Assembly: GCA_022315425.1 (NCBI GenBank)
Contig: JAIUPT010000028.1
Span: forward strand, 1,178,001-1,242,000
Reading direction: 5' to 3'
Source: Pseudevernia furfuracea
Taxonomy: Eukaryota; Ascomycota; Lecanoromycetes; Lecanorales; Parmeliaceae
Length of the DNA: 64,000 nt
The number at the start of each line of letters is the position of its first letter. Position 1 is the stretch's first letter. A model generated the notes under the pieces. The model was not told where the DNA came from. It saw only the letters and a list, made by a program, of their open reading frames with translations, and did no database searches. The position numbers and the translations under genes were made by a program. This document shows positions 30,224 to 39,891 of this stretch, piece after piece.

Positions 30224-31160
30224 ACAAACGAGAATCCTCATGCGATCTTGGGCCGTAACCATACTACCAAAGGGCCATATACCGCGCGGCGGCTTGCCCG
30301 CTTGAGTCCTCTAGCAAGCATTGCTGAATTTGCGGGTGTCGCTGGGGATATGTGAGCTACTCGATCCACCGTTCCCCAAGCGTAGAATACCGGCTGACAC
30401 GCTGTAATAGAACCTAAGATGCAGTCGATCTGTATCAAGGAGATGTTTGAACGTATTGTTGTAAAGAGGCAACGGTCCGTAGAATCTGACAAGATTGACA
30501 GCAAGCTAGCCCCAAGGTTGCCACTTACTTGTATGACAGCTTGCCTGGTGTGTAGCTTCTACTTTGGTGAAGGGAATAATCGGCCGATGGCCCGTGTAAT
30601 GGCCCAAATGCTCGGGATTTCACTTTGAGACTGCATCCCGTGGACAGAATTATATGCCCGGGGAAGGGAAAAGGAAGGAAGGAAGAAAGAAAGAAAGAAA
30701 GAAAGACAGCCAGAAAGACAGACAGACAGAAGATTGCCGGACTCGAAGCAAGGAAGGGTAAAATGGAAAATCCACGAGGCGGGATGGGGGCTGCCAATCC
30801 ACGCTACTACTTATGTGTTTGTGAACTGGGGACCTTTTCTGCGTCCGTGGCAAACCTACCTTGGGTACCTGGAGCTTGGACTGGTTAGGTATTCAATGGG
30901 ACTGGGTTTGTGACAATAAAATCTCATGATATACTGCGCCGGGTTGTTATGAAAACCACACGTCGGCCAATCTTGCTCGAGGAAAGGAAAACAGTTACTA
31001 GAATAATATCTTTAGGCATTTAGCCGCCTCATGTCCAATCCCTTCATTCAAGCCAATTAATTTCAACAGCGTCGATACCACTCAATGACCAAAAAATTAA
31101 CCCTTCGTTTCTATTTGCTTTTCCAAATCCATCCCAATAATGCCACCATCTCTCCCTCAC
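30224..31160. other. Intergenic region between convergent genes, with a microsatellite
   Basis: Holds the 3' flanks of SEN34 and the MFS gene. The only structure is the purine-rich microsatellite at about 30664-30732. Confidence 0.4.
30664..30732 (+). repeat. GGAA/GAAA/GACA microsatellite
   Basis: Runs of AAGG, then AAAG and then GACA tetranucleotides in succession (for example ggaaggaagaaagaaagaaa, then gacagacagaca). A compound tetranucleotide microsatellite. Confidence 0.85.
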
Positions 31161-32642
31161 TCACTCTCTCCTCTTGACCATCCTCGGCAATCCCAACCAA
31201 CACCCCACCATCCCCGCGAACAACCCGATGCAAATCGGATGCAACACCCACGTCCCCACCTGCTGCGCCACAAGCCCCGTGAAGAAGGGAGCCACCGCGC
31301 CGCCCGAACTGCCCAGCGCGGAAACCGCCGCCAAACTACTCATCTGCAACCGCTTCGGGATCAACTTGGAAAACACAGCCGTCGCGCAAGGGTATACCGG
31401 CCCGAGCAGGAGACCGACGATGGAAACGGCGACGGCTTCTCCAACGACGTTGGGGACGAGCCAGACGAGCAGCTGGAAGCAGGCGGCGCCCAGGATCAAG
31501 GCGAAGACGGCGCGTTTCTCGCCGACCTTGTGGGCCGGGTGGGAGAGGAGGAAGCGGCCGAGGGTGATGCCGCCCCAGAAACCGGAGGTGACGTACCCGA
31601 CGTGGGCCGGGGAGGAGTGCCGGTAGGAGATCAGGAAGGAGATGACCCAGCCCGAGATACTGACTTCGGCCCCTTGGTAACAGAAGATGAATAGAGCGCC
31701 CAGGACGGTGGTCTTGTTGGTGAGAGCGGCCTTGAGGAGTTTGGACCGGGAAGACGAGGGGTTCGGATTCGAGGCGGTAGGGTGAAGGAGGTTGACAGGT
31801 GGTGTGTCGTTCTCGTAGTTACGGAAGGAAGAAAAGGCTAGGGTGAGGTTGATTAAGGTGATGGAGAGTGAGATGAAGTAGAATGTGGACCAGGGATGGT
31901 TGTGAGTAACCAATGCCGTCGCCATCAACGGACTGATTGTTGCACCAATACCATAGGACCCGTGTAAGCAGCCAAGCGAAGTCGTCGAATTGGAGAGGTT
32001 TGCGCAGAAGACATTGTTCGGGGCCAAATTTGTGGCTATGCCTAGGCCTAGGAACAAGAATGAGACGACGACTACGGGAAAAGGAGGCCTGCAGACTAGC
32101 ATGATATAGGCTGCGACCATGACTGACTCGGCTAGAACAAGAGTCTTGGCCCGGCCTAAACGAGTCTGCAAAATTTGACTGATAGGAGCAGCTGCGATGA
32201 AGCCGACGGCGTTCGAGATGAAAATCAGCGAGACAATCGCATAGCCTATCTTGTAGTCCTTTTCCATATAAGGAATGAGAGCACCAGGGGCTGCGTCATT
32301 CAGACCGTTACCAAAATTCATAAGACAAGCACTTAACAGCCGCCACTTGTTGATTGGCGGATTCCTCCACGTTTGCATGACTTCGGCGGCATCGTGATAA
32401 TCCGGGCTAGGCGGGCGGGACATCTCCAAATCATGGAGACCTCTTGCGCCCGTGGGTGTAGTTGGTAGTGAAGGGGCATTACCTCGACTGGCCCTGCTCA
32501 ACTCGTCAAGCTCAAAAGCGGTGGGTAAGTCAGGGAGTGCATGGGACTGTTTTTGGAGGACCATTGGAGGGCTGGAGATCCTTGAATCGATGTTGATGAA
32601 GGCTCCAAATCCTGCTTGTGGCGCCATGTCTAGGGCAAGCAT
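31161..32642 (-). CDS. MFS transporter, FHS/BSC6-like family
   Basis: Single exon, 493 aa, start ATG at 32642 (a second ATG five codons later is possible). About 80 N-terminal residues are cytosolic, followed by some 12 hydrophobic segments: CLMNFGNGLNDAAPGALIPY begins TM1, and the inter-TM2/3 loop holds LQTRLGRAKT. A GCLHGSYGIGATISPLMAT segment and PVYPCATAVFSKLIP are typical of fungal members related to yeast BSC6 and the fucose/glucose permease family. Substrate unknown. It lies beyond SEN34 from the homoserine block, so membership in that cluster is doubtful. Confidence 0.88.
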   Translation of the reverse strand: MLALDMAPQAGFGAFINIDSRISSPPMVLQKQSHALPDLPTAFELDELSRASRGNAPSLPTTPTGARGLHDLEMSRPPSPDYHDAAEVMQTWRNPPINKWRLLSACLMNFGNGLNDAAPGALIPYMEKDYKIGYAIVSLIFISNAVGFIAAAPISQILQTRLGRAKTLVLAESVMVAAYIMLVCRPPFPVVVVSFLFLGLGIATNLAPNNVFCANLSNSTTSLGCLHGSYGIGATISPLMATALVTHNHPWSTFYFISLSITLINLTLAFSSFRNYENDTPPVNLLHPTASNPNPSSSRSKLLKAALTNKTTVLGALFIFCYQGAEVSISGWVISFLISYRHSSPAHVGYVTSGFWGGITLGRFLLSHPAHKVGEKRAVFALILGAACFQLLVWLVPNVVGEAVAVSIVGLLLGPVYPCATAVFSKLIPKRLQMSSLAAVSALGSSGGAVAPFFTGLVAQQVGTWVLHPICIGLFAGMVGCWLGLPRMVKRRE

Positions 32643-33053
32643 CCAGCGTAATTTCAGGGCACCGTTGCTCGGACCAAAAATATAAAGTAGATGCTTTAGA
32701 GAGATGTTTTGTTATTAGGCATGCAAGGTGGGTCACATACAGGAAATGCAATCAAAACACAAAACATTTCTGAAGGATATCCCACTTAACTGTAATCTCA
32801 CCGTCTGCAAGTAGTATATATCTTACCATTATCCAGACTTTAAGCAGACTCGTTGGGAACGATTAATAATCATAATAACCTGCTCAATTGTGGGATTGTG
32901 GGGCAAGATAGCATTTCCCTTCCCGTTAGATCCCGGCTTTACTTCGGCTCAAAAGCCAAAAAATAGCTTAACCACACAGACTTTGGTGGCTCGAAGTCTC
33001 AACATCAAACTCCCTTCATCCGAGGGACAGAGAGGATAAGGCGAACTTCTGTC
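32643..33053. promoter_or_regulatory. Divergent promoter region, MFS / eIF1A-domain gene
   Basis: 411 bp between two start codons; AT-rich around 32760-32830. No specific motif is claimed. Confidence 0.35.
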
Positions 33054-33523
33054 ATGGGTCGACCAAGACGCAATCTGTTAGCGACTGCAGCGGAGACATC
33101 CTCACCACCAGCGGTCTTAGACCAGGGTCATTTCATCGCTCTGGTGAAGAAGGCAGAGGGCAACAATTTGTACTCAGTGGAGCTACCTTTAGGAAAAGCG
33201 CCACTGTTGGTCGAGCTACCATCTCGCTTCCGTTCACAGATATGGATCAAACGTGGCGGATATGTCGTGGTCGACAGGTCTGCCTTTGATGACAGAGAGA
33301 ATAAGCTTGGTGGTGAGATTGTCAATGTGGTGAGAGACGAGAAGCAATGGCGGAAGCGGGCATACTGGTAGGTATTCTATGGTTCAAGTAACATGCACTG
33401 CTAACGCGTAAGTGAAGGCCTCCAGAATTTGTCAAGAAACCAACCTATCCCGACGACAGCGAGGACGACGAATCGACCGCAGGCAAAATGCCACCAGCTG
33501 AGGAGTCGGACTCCGGAGAATGA
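33054..33523 (+). CDS. eIF1A-domain RNA-binding protein (EIF1AD-like)
   Basis: Two exons, 33054-33367 and 33418-33523, 139 aa. It starts MGRPRRNLLATAAET and has an S1/OB-like IF1 fold: GHFIALVKKAEGNNLYSVEL, then PSRFRSQIWIKRGGYVVVD and GGEIVNVVRDEKQW. These are the landmarks of the small eIF1A-domain protein found from yeasts to animals (EIF1AD, related to 40S maturation in animals); role in fungi is not well known. The acidic tail (PDDSEDDES) is encoded by exon 2. Stop codon lies 27 bp from the ALG3 stop on the other strand. Confidence 0.88.
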
Positions 33524-33550
33524 TCACACCATTGTCCATGCCACAATCTA

Positions 33551-35093
33551 TCACTCATCATGTTCCTTCTCTTCGTCCGCAATATCCGCAGGAGATGTAA
33601 CATCAGCGAGGTCGTCCCTTGTGCCCCACCACAGAGAAAACACCTGAATGACCAAACATCCTACTACCACGATCGAGCTTGTGTCCGTACTTGGATATAC
33701 GTTCCATCCCCACTCTTGAGCCCCCCAGACTGCGTATATTAAGATTGGATGCAAGCCAGCTTTCCATAGTAGGAACGGTGTGGACAATGCTATATAAGCA
33801 TAGAACTGATAGTGAAGGGATCGTGCACAAAGCATGCCGATGGCCATAGATGTCAAAGTGGATGTCAAAATGAAGGAGGGTGTGACATTGAGGGACATGA
33901 GTTGCTGGGCTTTAGGCGGAAGAGGCTTGATTGCTGTGGATATCAGAGCTGGTATTGAAAGGCCAGAGGGTCGAGTCCAGCGAGTCAGAACGAAGAATGC
34001 GAGCAACGCAAGATGCACAGCAATCAAGGTTATAGCAAATTCCCTGGACAAAAATATTTCTTCCCCCACAAATCTCCAATTGACGGTCCATTTGAACAAG
34101 AATTGCCGAGTGAGCTCAAATGACCGTGCAAGATAGCCTTTCGCGTTAGCTGGTAGAAACGGAAAGGCGAGGGTGATCTGTTGTACGGCGTGAGCTTTGG
34201 ATTAAGGTATTCGACATTGTAGGAAAAAAGCTTACCTGGACCTGGGCCATGAGAAACGCAGCATTCATTGATCTTTTGAAAGGCAGCGCCTGCAACAAAA
34301 TGATTCCAATTGCGGGAGCAGCCAGCAAAATGCTCATCTTAATTCCGACGCCAAATGAATAGGCAACGCTTCCGACGGTCCAGATTCTTTGTTGGTAGAA
34401 GTATATCGCGGTGAATAGTGCCAGAATAGCGAAGCAATCGTTGAAGAGTCGCAAGAGAAATACACTGTGTAGTCTTTTCGAGAGGATTAGAAGAGGAAAT
34501 ATGTACGGCGGTGCCTGCCCTAGTCAGCACGTGCTCTTAAACGTATCGCTGGCTTTCTGTCGTATTCGGAAAATCTCATACCCTGGCCATACGATAGCAA
34601 GCCATAGCCATACTCAAGGCGCCAAGATACACAACAGCAAATGTACACTGAGCAATAAAAATATCCGTTCCTTTGTCAGTGATCAGGTACAGAGCGTTGT
34701 ATATGAAGATATGCGCTGCTGGGTAAACCAAAGGACCTTTCAACCAAATTTAGCACCCAGGGAGAGGAATATGAGGGCACATTTTCGGTGTCCAACCTGT
34801 GTCGCCTTTAATGAGGGTATAGTCGCGCTCGCCATTTCGATACTGTTCAACCTGCTGGATGTAGGCTCTCCAGTCAATTTCAGTGTCTATTCCAGACATC
34901 AGCTCCATGCTTCACGGGCCGGTCAAAAAAGCTTCCTCTTGTTGGCGCAGAAGCTCGGGGACCAAAGCTCACAAGGTATTTTCCAGATGATAAGGGCGCA
35001 GAGGATGGCGTCCGTAAGGAGAAGGAGGGGCGAAAGCCATCTAGTATGCTTGGGGTTGCTGGCTAGATCAATGGCCTGGTGGTAAAGGTCCAT
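33551..35093 (-). CDS. ALG3: Dol-P-Man alpha-1,3-mannosyltransferase ALG3
   Basis: Five exons (35093-34973, 34886-34797, 34736-34582, 34514-34236, 34177-33551) give 423 aa with every junction in phase. ALG3 adds the sixth mannose to the dolichol-linked N-glycan precursor in the ER lumen. Recognisable parts: MDLYHQAIDLASNPKHTRWL, the TEIDWRAYIQQVEQY loop, GPLVYPAAHIFIYNALY, SKRLHSVFLLRLFNDCFA, SVAYSFGVGIKMS, LLFKWTVNWRFVGEE-type block, ARSLHYQFYAY and WNVYPSTDTSS. Multiple membrane segments as expected. Complete, housekeeping. Confidence 0.95.
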
Positions 35094-35329
35094 TGCGCCG
35101 GCAATAATTTGGAGTAGATGGAGCTCTCTGCAAGCTTAAGTGTCTGCGGTTATGGCGGAGACACGGGAGGTTCGCACGCAAAGTCCTGAACAGCGCTAGT
35201 AGCAGCCCTAACCCTACTATATCGCAAAGCGCATTTCCAGGCCTGGGGTTCAAATATGTTGGCATCTTTCACTAAAAATCTATATACTTAGAACAACATC
35301 TATATGCTTATTCTAACCCGCAATATGAT

Positions 35330-35520
35330 TACAGAGATGAATACCACATAGCTTACACTCCTTGGGGCCCGCTGTCGTCGTTTCATTTGGCCCAAATTGT
35401 GACGTGGTCTCACGGAATTGATAGATAACTCCATGAGTGGCTTCCAGGCTTTCTAATTCTTGCTCGGTATAGAACCTTTCTCCCAGCATAGAAGCAGGCC
35501 TCGCATGCCTTGACCTTGCC
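35330..35520 (-). pseudogene. Coding-like fragment of unknown family
   Basis: A minus-strand frame ending about 35330 reads GERFYTEQELESLEATHGVI and then a Cys-containing stretch CKLCGIHLCNHIAG before a stop. The amino-acid composition is protein-like, but upstream frames break (a second coding-like piece SVEDFASQLFERLERLTG lies near 35640 in another frame). I do not recognise the family; it looks like the end of a decayed gene. Confidence 0.3.
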
Positions 35521-36113
35521 TCCCATATGTTCTAGCCCGCCATGGTCATGTGCAGCGGCGGGGATGTACTCGCGAAAGCAGAGAGTCTTTCGCGGCAGCA
35601 GGCTTACCGGTAAGTCGCTCTAAACGTTCGAATAATTGACTGGCAAAGTCTTCCACGGAACTCCCTATCAGATTGATACTGTCAGGACTCTGCATGTGGT
35701 CTTTCAGAAGTAAAATAAGCTATTTTATAGCTATTGATGATGATGATATCCAGCAAGAAATGCCACAGAGGCTTGCAACTCTTGGAATATCGGCGTTGTG
35801 TACTGTAATGACATCGCAATTGATCGTCATTATCTACCCCGTTCATAAAATGATTATACATATTCATGAATCCAAGAAAGACAGCTCTTTTCGAGCCGGG
35901 TCTCCAAACATAGCACGAGAAGTACGTGAACTTGTGGCTGTTTCTGCTGGACGTCTACCGAGTCTTTTGACTGTTTTCCGACCATTCGAGACAGTGGTCA
36001 TGGAAAGAACCATATTCTGGTCCTTGTAGATCTTTCGGGGTGGAGTCGGGGTATTATATCGGAAATCGCCAGTGCGTCTGTAGGCATAGTCGACTCCCAA
36101 CATCCGCGAGGTC

Positions 36114-36428
36114 ATGTCGTTCGTCTGCAGTCAAAACGTGACCTCACTTGCCACGAAGTTATTATGCCATCCATATCTTCGAATAGCAGAGATATCAGGA
36201 TCTATTGCATTCAAAGTTGACGACGAAAATCTTGGAGTCATGGTATGTCTTCGCCAAGATCCAGACGGAGTGCAATGCTACGGGACTATGCCGCCACTCG
36301 CAGAAGCATTGTGCAGATACTTTTTAAACCACATGTCGACTCTTCACCACGAATGGTACTTCGGTCCGAGTAGTGACTCTGAACCCGTGGATTATGAACT
36401 ACCCCACACGATTGTATCGCGTGAATGA
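36114..36428 (+). CDS. Doubtful small ORF, hypothetical
   Basis: 104 aa from an ATG at 36114. The segment FKVDDENLGVMVCLRQDPDG and a C-terminal acidic part look protein-like, but there is no domain, signal peptide or membrane segment that I recognise, and no intron evidence. It may be part of a decayed gene. Confidence 0.25.
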   Translation: MSFVCSQNVTSLATKLLCHPYLRIAEISGSIAFKVDDENLGVMVCLRQDPDGVQCYGTMPPLAEALCRYFLNHMSTLHHEWYFGPSSDSEPVDYELPHTIVSRE

Positions 36429-37515
36429 TGATACTATGGAAGGACAATCGGTAATGACTTGCTGATGTAAATCAAAGAGACCGTCGTTGTGATCTCACCA
36501 TCTCTACTACTGGGCTGACGGATCAAACGTCTTGGTGGTCGATTTGGAAAACTGGAGTAGAACTTGCTGGTGTATGTGTGAGACAGGGAAAGCAGGGTCG
36601 TCAGACTGGACTCGGTGTGCCGAACAGTGAACCAATCGATGCGTTTTATAGGAGATCAAAAGTTTCTTACTGTAGAAATATCTGCCCCCCAAACTGATCT
36701 AAGCTCGGCCTAGAAGGAAAGTCGACAAAAGGTTTCCTAAAAACACTGAAAAGGGTGAGGTAGTAGGGACGGAGAAGCATTTGATACAGAGCAAAGCACA
36801 CAGCAGTCCAAACCGCATTCTTATAGAAATACAAATGATTCTTCGTTACATCGATCAGCTCTATAGTCTATTCAAAAGAAGCAATGTAGAAGTTGATTGA
36901 TCGATAATCTTGCTCAATTGCCACCTCACGCTATCCGAAGCTAAAGAGAACGTGACGAGTAATGTTGCTCCCCGAGTGTCACTTAAAGGTAGTCAGTCCT
37001 CAGCACTGAAAGGGTCATCTGTAACAGCTGTGCAATGGTCTCGTGAGGATACGCTTTTTTCGCGCGTAAGCTCTGAGATAAATTGATCTTGCATTGTCAA
37101 AGTTTCTTTTGCGAAATTCAGAGTCTTGACATCTCATCACCATCGTGATCATCAATACCTAGAGTATACTGAGGTCAAATACTAATCTTTACATATCAAC
37201 CGCGGAACTACTCATATGAGATTTTCACGATTATTATGTTTTATCTTTAAGAAAAAGTAACTATGCAAGGCAAAGATTGTGCGAGTACCCACAGCTTACA
37301 GGTTACGTAACTAATATCGAACAGCAGCCGAGTAATAACTGAGTAGAAGGAATAACTAGTATCTACGTAACGAGTAGCATCTGCTTACCTCTATCTCATC
37401 TCTTAGCGAGCTTTCAACGATTCGTGTTCCTCGGATACCTGTGAGGTTGTAGGAGTGCTCCGTAATGCTGATCCTCTTGTATCCGTAGGTTCAAGCTCAC
37501 CAGAACATGGAAGCA

Positions 37516-38190
37516 TCAACTCCAGATCTGAGGCGATTTTGTATTTGGGCTGAGTCTGCAAGATGTCACATCAAGGTAACCCAGAATCTGAGTACATTGT
37601 GGCACGTCGGCGCTACAACATATCAGCATATCTATAACAACACAATTTCTTCTACCACCAAACACCCTCAAAACCGGCGTCCAATTGTTGTAATCCAAAC
37701 TGTGACCATCCGCACAACTCGTCGCCTGAGCAGCCACATTCCCGCCACTGTACACATCGCCTCCTTTCGGCAAAAACAGTTTCTCCGCCACCAAATCTGG
37801 TTCGTGACCGAAATTGACTCTATTACCAGTCATGGCACAAAGGATATCGAGTTTAATGGAGTCAAAAGCAGTCGTGTAATTAGTATCAACAGTCGCCCAC
37901 ACCCCCCGGGAATTCGTCCTCGTAGGTGTATATGGTATCCTTGCGGGGACCAATGGTCTGATCTGGATCGATATTCCAGCCATGTATGATAAAACGAAAT
38001 AGTGCAGCCCGGGTTGCCGCAGCTGTCCTCGCGCCATGCTTCGAAGGTGATCGTCGGGGTGGAGGAAGAGGCAGTAGAAGATGATGAGGAACTTGGGGGC
38101 GCGGTAGAGGCACCCGCAGGCTTTGGACCATGTGTTGAGATGAGTAAGCTTGGGGTAGATGGGATTGTTGCCCCGGAAGTTGCGCACCAT
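37516..38190 (-). CDS. Doubtful ORF, hypothetical
   Basis: A 224-codon open frame from an ATG at 38190. The first 90 residues (for example YPKLTHLNTWSKACGCLYRA) and the segment before the ATG in the same frame have coding-like composition, rich in C, W and H. I do not recognise a family. Overlapping frames on the same strand (to 38393) are low-complexity, Ser- and Pro-rich. Could be a decayed or intron-containing gene. Confidence 0.3.
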   Translation of the reverse strand: MVRNFRGNNPIYPKLTHLNTWSKACGCLYRAPKFLIIFYCLFLHPDDHLRSMARGQLRQPGLHYFVLSYMAGISIQIRPLVPARIPYTPTRTNSRGVWATVDTNYTTAFDSIKLDILCAMTGNRVNFGHEPDLVAEKLFLPKGGDVYSGGNVAAQATSCADGHSLDYNNWTPVLRVFGGRRNCVVIDMLICCSADVPQCTQILGYLDVTSCRLSPNTKSPQIWS

Positions 38191-38999
38191 GAGCTTGTGG
38201 CACCGGATGGAACAGGACTCTCCATCGCCCCTCTGTTTGCCGATCCACTCGTCCTAAAGGTTGTCGTGGTACTCGTCCGGCTACTACTACTGGTGGAATG
38301 TCCGGCGCATAGCGATATCGGAGCGACGATATAAGAATCAAAGAAGTCTCTTTTGCGGTTGAATTGTACACCACACTGCGAGAAAGCTACCAAGGGGGCT
38401 CCATTGGACAGTACCTTTGGTCCTCTAGAGACACGCGCATACGCCTAGTGTGCGAGGGTATTGTATGCACATTAGTCGAAGCGTATGTTACAAAGCGGTT
38501 CTGTGGAATGAAAAGCATTGACCGGCTTCTCAAACCCACGAAAACGGTCACCGTTTCCTGCAGCAAATCGTGCGAGGACAGAACACTTCATCAAAGCAAT
38601 GAGTGAGTAGTCTGATCAATTGCTTCGACTTATGTGCTGCGCGATCAAGCTTCCATATGCGATAGTCCTCCACGAACTTCCGCACTTCTCTCAACGTTCC
38701 ATCTCCGCCAGACTCATAGTATGTTGATTCTCCCGATACCCCTATGGGGAAACACGACGTGGTGAGCCAATTTTTTCGCTAGTCGTAAGGGACTCAACAT
38801 CTCAAGCTCGCTCTATTCCTGTTGTACCGTTCTGTCCTTGGCTATGATGGCAATCTTGGTCGCTGCTCTGGATACAAATTGGAGATCGAGCGTCTCGCAA
38901 GATAGAGTTCTATTCTCTCTCATCTTGATTGCAGATGCATCATCGCCGGAATATCTCAGGCCAGCGCGTGGAAGTTGCAGCCGCGGTAAATAGCTTCGA

Positions 39000-39562
39000 T
39001 CACATCGGTAGCCTTCTTACTTCGTCCAAGGACCAATATTTCCTCATATTATCAACAGAGAGCTGATCAAGTTCGTCTTGCAGATGGGCCCAGAGGACAG
39101 TTCCAAAGGAATCCATGATGTCTTTGAGCTCGTCCATCCGCATATCGCGCTTCCCAGCTTTGCAATCATCGATGTATGCTTCAAACTTATCGAGTCCATT
39201 GTGTATCTGCTTGTGCTGAGTGAGGAGTTCTAACTCCTTCTTAAATGCTGGCATTTTTTGCGCAAGTACGGGGAAAATGTGCTGCTCCTCTGTTATTACT
39301 TTTAGTGGGTGGACAACATCGTGACCCCTAAGAAGAAAGGCATACCAATGGTATGATGCATAGTGAGATGATGAGCGAACTCCGAGCCTGTGTTCAGGAA
39401 CTGTCTTATGCTCATGTTCGCAGGACGTTTCCCGCTCGAACAAGCCCCGTAGAGCACCTTCCAAGTATTTCTGAAGTTGTTGTGAAACCACTCCATGGTT
39501 GTACCCATCCGGCCGTAAGTGTCTCTGTCTTCGCGACTAAGAGGCGGCAGGGCTTCTGCCAT
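39000..39562 (-). CDS. Hemerythrin (HHE) domain protein
   Basis: Two exons, 39562-39346 and 39289-39000 (intron 56 nt), 168 aa. The start MAEALPPLSREDRDTYGRMG is at 39562; longer upstream frames lack the domain. Helical bundle with iron-ligand-type residues: WFHNNF, FAHHLTMHHTIEEQHIFPVL formed exactly across the splice junction, QHKQIHNGLDKFE and WAHLQDELDQLS. HHE proteins bind a di-iron site and are linked to oxygen or iron sensing; the role of fungal members is largely unknown. The alternative acceptor 6 nt upstream would add VIT and is less like the family. Confidence 0.87.
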
Positions 39563-39891
39563 GATTGTACGTCTGTGAGGCCGCTGGTGAGAGGTAGGAC
39601 ACAATATTGGAGGCCTGTTTCGTAGGAAAAGTGTCCTTTCACACAAATAACGGAGCATAAGAAGGTGAGACTGGAAATCGAACACATAGGCCGCGTGCCG
39701 CTTCTTAAAGGCATCTGAGGTGGATTCCGGCAGTTGCATGAGCCCGGTATCCGACGAAATCTTGGCACTATAAAACGCTAGTGCTTAAAATTCGGGAAAA
39801 CTTTCCAAAATCCAAATTCTCGAATCTTTGATTAAGGGGAGCGAGGGGAGGACACTCACTTGTGCTACCTGGCCAAGCTCTTACCGACGAC
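39563..39891. promoter_or_regulatory. Divergent promoter region, hemerythrin gene / DBP7
   Basis: 329 bp between the two start codons; no motif is singled out. Confidence 0.35.

Larger units (their letters stand above)
35094..38999. other. Gene-poor stretch with degenerate coding remnants
   Basis: Almost 3.9 kb without a confident gene. The part 36800-37400 is AT-rich and shows no open frame. Weak coding-like segments are listed separately (35340-35680, 36114-36428, 37516-38190). The right end should contain the 3' flank of the hemerythrin gene. Confidence 0.5.

Noticed and set aside
31140..31694. 184-codon plus-strand frame opposite the MFS gene
   Set aside because: Shadow of the MFS coding sequence, low-complexity and without domains.
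31161..32642. MFS transporter as a member of the homoserine cluster
   Set aside because: It is separated from the regulator by SEN34, a housekeeping gene, and belongs to a sugar-permease-like family; kept as a possibility only.
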